7,256 nucleotides of DNA from an uncultured Dorea sp. (GTDB taxonomy: Bacteria > Bacillota > Clostridia > Lachnospirales > Lachnospiraceae). Positions within the stretch are counted from its first letter, which is position 1, and every line of letters starts with the position of its first letter. The notes beneath the pieces are model-generated. The model was not told the origin of the DNA, ran no database searches, and saw only the letters and a list, made by a program, of their open reading frames with translations. The DNA lies in contig CAQNVT010000252.1 in NCBI GenBank assembly GCA_948844705.1, positions 1 to 7,256 of the forward strand, read 5' to 3'. The translations under genes were made by a program, and so were the position numbers. Below, in pieces: positions 1-6,134 of this stretch.

Positions 1-1131
1 CTCGCTCTTTCGGAGAAATTTCCCGATGTGGAAATGAATTCCTTTCTGGGCGTAAAAAAATTAAAGGATGCCGGAGTTCCGGTCATCGGCTCATACTGCA
101 CCTATTTCCCGCAGGAAATCGCAACAGCTATGGGTGCGGCATCTGTAAGCCTCTGCTCTACATCCGACGAGACCATTCCGGATGCAGAAAAAGACCTGCC
201 GAAGAACTTATGTCCGCTTATAAAATCCAGCTATGGATTTGCCATTACGGACAAATGTCCGTTCTTCTATTTTTCAGATGTGGTCGTAGGGGAAACGACC
301 TGTGACGGAAAGAAAAAAATGTACGAGTACATGTCTGAATTTAAGGACGTATATATCATGGAGCTTCCAAACACACAGCGTGAGGACGCCCTGGTTCTGT
401 GGAAAAAGGAAATTATCCGCTTTAAAGAATATCTGGAGAAGAAATTTGACATTACGATCACAGAGGATAACATCCGCGAAGCAATCAAGATCAACAATGA
501 CGTAAGACGTTCGCTTAAGAATCTCTATGAGGTTATGCAGAATGACCCGGCGCCGATCAAGGGCCAGGATCTCTTCAAGGTCCTCTATGGCAGCACCTTT
601 AAATTTGACAAAAAGGCCATTCCGGCAGAGGTTGACGGTCTGGTGGAAAAGATTAAAAAGGAATATGCAGAAGGCAAAATGGAGGAAAAGAAGCCCCGTA
701 TCCTTATTACCGGATGTCCGATCGGCGGCGCTACAGAAAAGGTTATCCGCGCAGTTGAGGACAACGGCGGTATCGTAGTTACATACGAAAGCTGCTCCGG
801 AGCAAAATCTATCGATAAGCTGGTAGACGAAGACAATCCGGACGTATACGATGCACTTGCGAGACGCTACTTAAATATCGGCTGTTCGGTTATGACTCCG
901 AACCCAAACCGGCTTGAGCTTCTCGGAAGACTGATCGACGAGTATAAAGTAGACGGCGTCGTGGAAATGACACTTCAGGCCTGCCATACCTATAATGTAG
1001 AGACACGAGCAATCCGTAAATTCGTAAACGAGAAAAAGAAGATTCCTTATATTAATGTGGAAACAGACTACTCACAGGCAGACGTGGGACAGCTGAATAC
1101 ACGTATTGCGGCGTTTATTGAAATGCTGTAG
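1..1131 (+). CDS. Double-cubane-cluster anaerobic reductase (2-hydroxyacyl-CoA dehydratase superfamily, YjiM-like), 5'-partial
   Basis: The reading frame is open from the first base, so the real start lies upstream; the GTG at 28 is internal to the family alignment. About 376 codons are present against roughly 380 in E. coli YjiM, so only a few N-terminal residues are missing. Family hallmarks, numbered from codon 28, are GSYCTYFPQE (21-30), SLCSTSDE (41-48), NLCPLIKSSYG (60-70), TDKCPFFYFSD (74-84), GETTCDGKKK (88-97), ITGCPIGG (227-234), YESCSGAK (253-260), LQACHTY (316-322) and a DVGQLNTR tail (352-359). Nine cysteines lie in these conserved blocks. In the family, such cysteines hold an iron-sulfur cluster (double-cubane [8Fe-9S] in characterised members), and a separate ATP-hydrolysing activator supplies low-potential electrons. 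The protein is probably cytosolic and oxygen-sensitive. The substrate cannot be told from sequence; it is less likely to be a true acyl-CoA dehydratase because it matches the stand-alone YjiM branch. No activator gene follows; one could lie upstream. Confidence 0.9.
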   Translation, partial: LALSEKFPDVEMNSFLGVKKLKDAGVPVIGSYCTYFPQEIATAMGAASVSLCSTSDETIPDAEKDLPKNLCPLIKSSYGFAITDKCPFFYFSDVVVGETTCDGKKKMYEYMSEFKDVYIMELPNTQREDALVLWKKEIIRFKEYLEKKFDITITEDNIREAIKINNDVRRSLKNLYEVMQNDPAPIKGQDLFKVLYGSTFKFDKKAIPAEVDGLVEKIKKEYAEGKMEEKKPRILITGCPIGGATEKVIRAVEDNGGIVVTYESCSGAKSIDKLVDEDNPDVYDALARRYLNIGCSVMTPNPNRLELLGRLIDEYKVDGVVEMTLQACHTYNVETRAIRKFVNEKKKIPYINVETDYSQADVGQLNTRIAAFIEML

Positions 1132-1144
1132 AGGTTTTTAATTT

Positions 1145-1234
1145 TAAGGGACGGAGCTTTTTCTGCGGAAGACATGGCAGCCTCGCCTGCGGCTGTGTTG
1201 CCGCTGTCCCTCCTCAAAAAACCTCCGTCCCTTA
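1145..1234. repeat. Palindromic REP/BIME-like intergenic element between convergent genes
   Basis: A perfect 12-bp inverted repeat, TAAGGGACGGAG at 1145-1156 against CTCCGTCCCTTA at 1223-1234, bounds the element. After a C/C mismatch (1157/1222) the stem continues as TTTTT (1158-1162) against AAAAA (1217-1221). Both strands therefore begin with AAGGGACGGAG, one base, then TTTTT. The interior holds a smaller hairpin, CAGCC 1178-1182 with GGCTG 1191-1195, and a second internal GTCCCT at 1206-1211 that could compete for the left arm. The nested palindromic layout in a convergent gap resembles REP/BIME units moved by IS200-like RAYT transposases; this is inference, since no transposase is present. 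The structure could also stop transcription from both sides, but neither strand has a clean downstream U tract. Confidence 0.6.
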
Positions 1235-2812
1235 TTCTGCTTTCTCTATCTTGCATGTATGCTTCCGCCCTTCTCTGCTCTTATCATAGGTGATACCGAC
1301 TAACAGTATATCTCCGCCGTATCCTCTGACTGCTTCCGGGTATCTTCTTTTCTTGATCTGATCGATAGCCCCCTCAGCCGATTGATTCCATTTCAGCTCA
1401 ATCACAAGAGCCGGTACTGCGGCTGTTTTCCTCGGCAAATATACAATATCCGCATAACCGTCTCCGGACGGCAGCTCTTCAAATCTCACATAATAATCCT
1501 TATAGCTAAAATAAGCCAGCTTAATCACACTGCGGAGAGCCTGTTCGTTATTATAAAAAAGACTCGCTGTTTCCTCTGCATGGACCTTTTCTATCTGAGC
1601 CGCTACAGCCTCTTCATTTTCATGAATCGTATCATAAATCAGCTGATCGCTCTCACGGATCCGCAAAATTGTTTCGTCACGTCCGGCCTCACGGACAGCT
1701 CTTGCAAACTCCAGCCGTATTTCTTCATTCGGAAGACGAACCGTCTGATTTTCCTCATTATACGCAAGATATCCCAGATGAATCAAAAGTGTCAGCACAT
1801 CATCCCTTCCCCGGAAGGTACAAAGATCATTGGAAAATCCATTGGTATCTACCTGCAGCTCGATCCCGCCGAGAAGCGAAACGACGGACTTGGACAGCCC
1901 ATCATAATCCAGGCTGATATACCCCATCAGGCTCTGTGAAGCCGAGGTTTCCGTCCAATATGAACGAAACCGTCCATTACGCACGGCTTTCATCACGGAA
2001 TTTGGATTATATACCGACCCGGCTCCCTCCAGCACATATCCGTCATACCACTGCTTCATTTCCTGAAAATCACAGTGATATTCCTGACACAGTTTCCTCA
2101 CCTCTTCCTCCGTAAAGCCCGCATATTCTGCAAATCTCCCCGGGAAAATCATCGAGTACTCCTGAAAATCCGAAATCGCTGACTGTGAGCCGTCCTTCTG
2201 AATCGGCAGGATACCTGTCATATATGCTGCCGCAAATATTCTGGCTGTCGTACCGCTGCTCTTAAACATTGTTCTTAAGAATTCCAGATATTCCTTCTGA
2301 ATCCCGGGAAGCTCCCGGATCGGTGCATCCCATTCGTCAATAATCATGATGAATTTATTGCCGGTAAGCTCCACCGCATTAAGCATGGCAGAGGGAAGCT
2401 CACTGCTCACCTTAAGAGCAGGATATGTCTCCTTGAGCTCCTCTGTAATTTTTCTGTTTATATAAGATACGACATCCCTGAAGCCGTTCGAAAACGGCTT
2501 CACATATGTCATGTCCAGATAAATGACATCATACTTATTCAGATGCTGTTTATAGCTTTCGTTAAGCCTCGCATCCGATGCAATTGCAAGATCAGCAAAA
2601 AGCGCCGAAGAATCACAGGTTTTATCATAGTAGGCGCACAGCATCTGCGCGGCAAAGGATTTTCCAAAACGCCGCGGTCTGCTGATACAGGTCAGCTTCT
2701 GTTTTGTTCCTATCGTCTGATTGATCAGGCTGATCATCCCGGACTTATCCACATACTGACTGTTCCTTATCTCTTCAAACCCGCTGTTCCCCGGATTCAG
2801 ATACATTCCCAT
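1232..2812 (-). CDS. AAA-ATPase-like protein with C-terminal PD-(D/E)XK nuclease domain
   Basis: This 526-residue protein matches the two-domain family of an AAA-ATPase-like N-terminus (PF09820 type) and a PD-(D/E)XK C-terminus (PF08011 type). The N-terminus has the family opening with YVDKSGMI (20-27), a Walker A variant SRPRRFGKS (44-52), Walker B IMIIDEWD (155-162) and YMTGILPI (197-204). The middle has WYDGY (255-259) and YNPNSV (268-273). The nuclease core is GYADIVYL (452-459) with candidate D455, then VIELKW (470-475) giving the E472-x-K474 pair, then YPEAVRGYG (491-499). All catalytic positions look intact and the length is normal for the family. The start is supported by GGGGGA (2820-2825), 7 nt upstream. 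The stop TAA is the outermost triplet of the adjoining palindromic element. Such genes occur in many copies in gut anaerobes; their function is not established, and defence or mobile-element roles are speculation. It is probably transcribed apart from the genes upstream. Confidence 0.9.
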   Translation of the reverse strand: MGMYLNPGNSGFEEIRNSQYVDKSGMISLINQTIGTKQKLTCISRPRRFGKSFAAQMLCAYYDKTCDSSALFADLAIASDARLNESYKQHLNKYDVIYLDMTYVKPFSNGFRDVVSYINRKITEELKETYPALKVSSELPSAMLNAVELTGNKFIMIIDEWDAPIRELPGIQKEYLEFLRTMFKSSGTTARIFAAAYMTGILPIQKDGSQSAISDFQEYSMIFPGRFAEYAGFTEEEVRKLCQEYHCDFQEMKQWYDGYVLEGAGSVYNPNSVMKAVRNGRFRSYWTETSASQSLMGYISLDYDGLSKSVVSLLGGIELQVDTNGFSNDLCTFRGRDDVLTLLIHLGYLAYNEENQTVRLPNEEIRLEFARAVREAGRDETILRIRESDQLIYDTIHENEEAVAAQIEKVHAEETASLFYNNEQALRSVIKLAYFSYKDYYVRFEELPSGDGYADIVYLPRKTAAVPALVIELKWNQSAEGAIDQIKKRRYPEAVRGYGGDILLVGITYDKSREGRKHTCKIEKAE

Positions 2813-2819
2813 CTGCCAG

Positions 2820-2825
2820 TCCCCC
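2820..2825 (-). promoter_or_regulatory. Ribosome binding site of the ATPase/nuclease gene
   Basis: The minus strand reads GGGGGA, then 7 nt, then ATG at 2812. This purine run supports the first methionine rather than the ATG two codons further in (2806), which would be 13 nt away. Confidence 0.5.
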
Positions 2826-2838
2826 GATTATTTATATT

Positions 2839-2871
2839 TATGTAACTGTTCAGTACCTCCACAGTTACATA
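2839..2871. repeat. Perfect 11-bp inverted repeat in the leader of the ATPase/nuclease gene
   Basis: TATGTAACTGT (2839-2849) and ACAGTTACATA (2861-2871) are exact reverse complements around an 11-nt centre, giving an 11-11-11 layout in AT-rich sequence. On the minus strand the centre is GGAGGTACTGA. The plus strand has T-rich sequence after the stem but no plus-strand gene before it, so a plus-strand terminator makes little sense. On the minus strand it lies between the tail-anchored protein gene and the ATPase/nuclease gene, and its 2870-2871 end touches a possible -10 box. An operator is one reading; a dispersed palindromic repeat or a weak terminator for the upstream operon are others. Confidence 0.6.
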
Positions 2872-2897
2872 TTTATTTCTTTTCAATATTCTAACAA
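2870..2897 (-). promoter_or_regulatory. Possible sigma-A-type promoter for the ATPase/nuclease gene
   Basis: On the minus strand TTGTTA (2897-2892) is followed 16 nt later by TAAATA (2875-2870). Transcription would start near 2863, inside the right arm of the inverted repeat. The match is modest and the region is AT-rich, so chance resemblance is possible. Confidence 0.3.
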
Positions 2898-2901
2898 TTC
2901 C

Positions 2902-4470
2902 CTACCCGAAAAACAACCGGTAAATAATACAGACTGCTCCCACCGCCGCAAGTGCGATGACCTGCCATGTCATTGCACGGTCTCTTCTTTGCTCCTGCGG
3001 CTTTTCCTCTGCTTTCTGTCTCCGGCTCTCCGGCTTTAAGAGCTGTCCCCATATACTGTATCGCTGCAGCGTTACAAGAATGTCCTTTCGCTCCTCCTCG
3101 CCGACAGACCTCAGAAATTCCTTCCAGTTTTTCTCAAGAAGCAAAAGGCCCCGTCTTAAATCCTCCTCCATCGTCATATCCTTTCCCGCTGCGTGAAAGA
3201 AGCCTGACTGTCCGGAATATGCCGCCTGCCTGCGGTAAGCCTCGTCGTTCTTTTTTTCCAGAAACTGCTTATATGCGTATTCAAGCCCGTCTTCCATGGC
3301 CTTCTGCGCATTTTTCGTTCTCTCATATGAATTTATCGTATGATAATATACCTTGTAAACGCCCTTCTGGGTGAGATAATAATCAATAAACTGATTCAGT
3401 GCGTTTTTGACGGGAACCTTCACATTGTTTTCTCTTCCGGACGTCCCGGCATAGATCTGACCCTTTATAGAAGTAATCCCGGCAAGAAGTCCTGTTACCT
3501 CCTCATTTTTTGCCGTGATCTCCGTGCTTTTGAACAGATTCCCGCTTCCACTTATGTGTTCGGCAAAGCTGTTTGCCTTCTGAAGCTCCTGCCCGGTATA
3601 GGACGCGCTTTTTGCGGAAGTACTACTGCCGTCATTCCCGCTTTTTCCGCCGCTCAGCACTGTATTTCTCTGATTCATCTGCATTTCTTCGGAATTTTTA
3701 CAGGCGCTGAAGGCCTGATTCACCTGAACGCTTCTGCCGCCTGCCCGGCTGTAGATCACTCCGGTATCCCTCTGCTTTATCTCTGATGTCTCCGGCATGA
3801 AGAATCTGCCGTTCCCCGGCAGGCCCGTTCTTGCCCGGGATAACAGCTCTCCCGCGGCCTTTCCCGTGACTTTTTCACCGGTAACCTGCTTATACACATC
3901 CGCTTTGATATTATCAACCGTTTCATCCTGTCCGTTTTCCCCGAGCAGCTTTATCAGATCCTTAAGCTCCGTATCCATCAGAAGATTCAGCTTCTGGGCA
4001 AGTACCGCATCCAGCATCTCCTTCTGAGCCGCCTGCCCGTCTCCCGCCGTATGTATGAGGATCGCCTCCAGAAGCTTCATATACAGTCTGGACAGCTCCT
4101 CAAGCTGCCCGGATAAGAGCTTATCCTTCAGAGGCATCCAGTTCAAAAATGCCTCCCATGCCTCCTCTTCCATCTCAAGCGTCCACTTAATATTCTCCTG
4201 CTCTAAAAGCTTCCCTTCCGTGCCGAACCATTTGCTCTGCCTGGAGAGCTCCGGAGTATCTCTGGAATCCCTTCTGTCATTCTCCCTGCCGTCCTCTTCC
4301 TTCGTCTCCTGCTCCTTTTTAATCTCTTCCCGCTCCTTCGCCGCCTGCTTAACTGTCTCGGCCAGCAGCATACTTCCGGCTGCCATCTGGGTATTCTTCT
4401 GTGCCGCCCTTGCCTCCTCGGCCGTAAAAACTGCCTGGGAACGGTTTCCCGCCTCTTTTACCTGAGCCAT
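2902..4470 (-). CDS. Unrecognised 522-residue protein with a single C-terminal membrane segment
   Basis: I do not recognise a family. The N-terminal 75 residues are charged and Ala/Gln/Glu/Lys-rich with a probable helical or coiled stretch (about 35-60, ending KEREEIKKEQETKEED). A helical segment follows at about 97-180, rich in Leu/Glu/Trp (ends near KLLGENG). Residues about 215-350 are Ser/Gly/Asn-rich and probably flexible (GGKSGNDGSSTSAKSAS at 274-290). A second helical region with aromatic residues spans about 353-478 (ALNQFIDYYL, VYKVYYH). The C-terminus is basic (RRQKAEEKPQEQRRDR, 483-498), then one hydrophobic span at about 500-519 and a short RLFFG end. There is no N-terminal signal peptide, so the layout suggests a tail-anchored inner-membrane protein with a large cytosolic part. 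It starts 6 nt after the aminotransferase stop, with AGG at the end of that gene placed 9 nt before this ATG, implying coupled translation. It is the last gene of the run. Confidence 0.8.
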   Translation of the reverse strand: MAQVKEAGNRSQAVFTAEEARAAQKNTQMAAGSMLLAETVKQAAKEREEIKKEQETKEEDGRENDRRDSRDTPELSRQSKWFGTEGKLLEQENIKWTLEMEEEAWEAFLNWMPLKDKLLSGQLEELSRLYMKLLEAILIHTAGDGQAAQKEMLDAVLAQKLNLLMDTELKDLIKLLGENGQDETVDNIKADVYKQVTGEKVTGKAAGELLSRARTGLPGNGRFFMPETSEIKQRDTGVIYSRAGGRSVQVNQAFSACKNSEEMQMNQRNTVLSGGKSGNDGSSTSAKSASYTGQELQKANSFAEHISGSGNLFKSTEITAKNEEVTGLLAGITSIKGQIYAGTSGRENNVKVPVKNALNQFIDYYLTQKGVYKVYYHTINSYERTKNAQKAMEDGLEYAYKQFLEKKNDEAYRRQAAYSGQSGFFHAAGKDMTMEEDLRRGLLLLEKNWKEFLRSVGEEERKDILVTLQRYSIWGQLLKPESRRQKAEEKPQEQRRDRAMTWQVIALAAVGAVCIIYRLFFG

Positions 4471-4476
4471 ATCCCT

Positions 4477-5643
4477 TTACCTGTTTCTCATTCTGTCTAT
4501 AAACCTTCCAAGTCTTCCGATTGCTTCCTTAAGATCCTCCAGGGAGTATGCATAGGATACCCGTATGAAGCCTTCTCCGCTCCCGCCGAATGCGCTTCCC
4601 GGCACGACCGCCACTTTCTCCTCCTTAAGAAGCTTTGTGGCGAACTCCTCTGAGGTCATGCCAAACTCCTGAATATTCGGAAATACATAGAAAGCCCCGA
4701 AGGGTTCAAAGCAGTCAAGCTGCATCCGCTTAAACTCATGCAGCAGATATCTTCTCCTCTGATTATACGCCGTACGCATCTCCTGCACCTCGTCCTCGCA
4801 GTGCCGCAGTCCCTCGATCGCCGCATACTGGCTGTTGGTCGGCGCGCACATGATCGCATACTGGTGGATCTTAAGCATCTGCTCCGTGATAATCCCCGGC
4901 GCACAGATATAACCAAGTCTCCAGCCTGTCATGGCAAAGCCCTTGGAAAATCCGTTGATGACCAGAGTCCTCTCCTTCATTCCGGGCAGCGACGCAATGG
5001 ATACATGTCTGTCCTTATAGGTAAGCTCCGAATAGATCTCATCCGAGAGCACAAACAGATCATGCTCCTTTACTGCCTCCGCAATGGGCTCCAGATCCTC
5101 TCTCGTCATGACCGACCCGGTCGGGTTATTCGGAAACGGCAGCACAAGCATCTTCGTCCTCGGCGTGATGGCTGCCTCCAGCTCATCCCTTGTAAGCTTA
5201 AACTCGTTTTTTTCCTGGAGCGGAACCACCACCGGAACACCGTCCGCCAGCACGGCGCAGGGGAGATACGATACATAGCTCGGCTGCGGGATCAGCACCT
5301 CGTCTCCCGGATCAAGCATCGCGCGGAAGGCCACGTCGATTCCCTCGCTCCCCCCTACGGTCACGATGATCTCCTTATTCGGATCATAGGATACGCCGAT
5401 CTTTCTTTCCAGATATCTGCCGATCTCGATCTTTAGGTCCTTAAGTCCTGCATTGGAGGTATAGAAGGTTCGCCCTCTCTCCAGAGAGTAGATTCCTTCC
5501 TCCCTGATCCTCCAGGGCGTATCAAAATCAGGCTCTCCCACACCGAGAGAGATCGCGTCCGGCATCTCACTGACCACATCAAAAAATTTGCGGATCCCGG
5601 AAGGCTTAATATCGACTATTTTTTTTGATAACGGATTTCTCAT
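4477..5643 (-). CDS. Pyridoxal-phosphate-dependent class I/II aminotransferase
   Basis: This 388-residue protein is full length for a fold-type I aminotransferase of the aspartate/aromatic (class I-gamma) group. Visible family residues are ISLGVGEPDFDTP (31-43), GGSEGIDVAF (97-106) of the cofactor phosphate site, PNNPTG (171-176) with N173, LSDEIYSEL (199-207) with D201 and Y204 at the PLP ring, NGFSKGFAMTGWRLGY (230-245) with Schiff-base lysine K234, and GFIRVSYA (358-365) with substrate-carboxylate arginine R361. It transfers an amino group between an amino acid and a 2-oxo acid in the cytosol. The exact pair (aspartate, alanine, aromatic or branched-chain) cannot be fixed from motifs. Its ATG shares one base with the regulator's stop (TAATG), so translation is coupled, and the preceding AsnC-type gene suggests amino-acid-responsive control. 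Codons 6-9 contain a run of eight A (5619-5626 on the minus strand). Confidence 0.95.
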   Translation of the reverse strand: MRNPLSKKIVDIKPSGIRKFFDVVSEMPDAISLGVGEPDFDTPWRIREEGIYSLERGRTFYTSNAGLKDLKIEIGRYLERKIGVSYDPNKEIIVTVGGSEGIDVAFRAMLDPGDEVLIPQPSYVSYLPCAVLADGVPVVVPLQEKNEFKLTRDELEAAITPRTKMLVLPFPNNPTGSVMTREDLEPIAEAVKEHDLFVLSDEIYSELTYKDRHVSIASLPGMKERTLVINGFSKGFAMTGWRLGYICAPGIITEQMLKIHQYAIMCAPTNSQYAAIEGLRHCEDEVQEMRTAYNQRRRYLLHEFKRMQLDCFEPFGAFYVFPNIQEFGMTSEEFATKLLKEEKVAVVPGSAFGGSGEGFIRVSYAYSLEDLKEAIGRLGRFIDRMRNR

Positions 5644-6134
5644 TATGGTGTCACCGCCATTCTCTCGGGCTTACTCTTCTTTGCAAGCATCGTGCCGTGG
5701 TCTTTGTACTTCTTCAATATAAAATGTGTCGTCGTACTGATAACCTCATCGATCGAGGACAGCTTCGCGGAAACGAATCTGGATACCTCAAGGAGCGTCT
5801 TGCCCTCCAGGGTAACAAGGAGATCATACGCACCGGAAATAAGATAAACCGCATTTACCTCCGGATAATTGCAGATCCTCTCTGCCGTCTTGTCAAAGCC
5901 CTTTTCCCGCTGAGGAGTTACCCTTACCTCAATCAGGGCATTTACATGGTCGTCCCCGGCCTTTTCCCAGTCGATCAGCGTATGATAGCCGCATATGATC
6001 CCTTCCCTCTCCATATCGGCGATCTCATTGGCAATCTCCGCCTCCTCACAGCCAAGAAGCACGGACAGCTCACCTAAATCCGCCCGGCTGTTCGTCTCCA
6101 GGTATTTTAATATCTGCTTCCTAATGTCTTTCAT
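5643..6134 (-). CDS. Lrp/AsnC-family transcriptional regulator
   Basis: This is a 163-residue protein with an N-terminal winged helix-turn-helix (about 3-50: RKQILKYLETNSRADLGELS, then an EIADMEREGII recognition/wing region). A RAM ligand-binding domain follows at about 64-140, with VNALIEVRV, the central SGAYDLLV (100-107) and ISTTTHFILKKYK (132-144). Lrp/AsnC proteins form dimers and higher multimers, bind DNA upstream of target genes and respond to amino acids. I start it at 6134 rather than the in-frame ATG at 6188, because a GGAGG lies 9 nt upstream of 6134 and the protein then begins in the family's usual way; the upstream 18 codons (MTVRPRMSL...) are just the PurM-like gene read in another frame. 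It overlaps that gene's 3' end by 14 nt and the aminotransferase start by 1 nt. It probably regulates this operon, but its site would be upstream of the window. Confidence 0.93.
   Translation of the reverse strand: MKDIRKQILKYLETNSRADLGELSVLLGCEEAEIANEIADMEREGIICGYHTLIDWEKAGDDHVNALIEVRVTPQREKGFDKTAERICNYPEVNAVYLISGAYDLLVTLEGKTLLEVSRFVSAKLSSIDEVISTTTHFILKKYKDHGTMLAKKSKPERMAVTP

Noticed and set aside
1145..1234. CRISPR-like or tRNA-like structure suggested by nested hairpins
   Set aside because: There is one palindromic unit only, with no regularly spaced repeats, no cloverleaf and no CCA end.
1382..1939. 185-codon plus-strand open frame opposite the ATPase/nuclease gene
   Set aside because: It lies entirely opposite conserved nuclease and middle-domain motifs on the other strand and shows no domain of its own.
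2839..2880. Intrinsic terminator read on the plus strand (stem then T-rich tract)
   Set aside because: There is no plus-strand gene upstream for it to serve, and on the minus strand the stem is followed by A-rich rather than U-rich sequence.
4738..5436. 232-codon plus-strand open frame opposite the aminotransferase
   Set aside because: It is antisense to a full set of PLP-site motifs, has no recognisable domain, and is rich in Arg/His/Leu as expected from a shadow frame.
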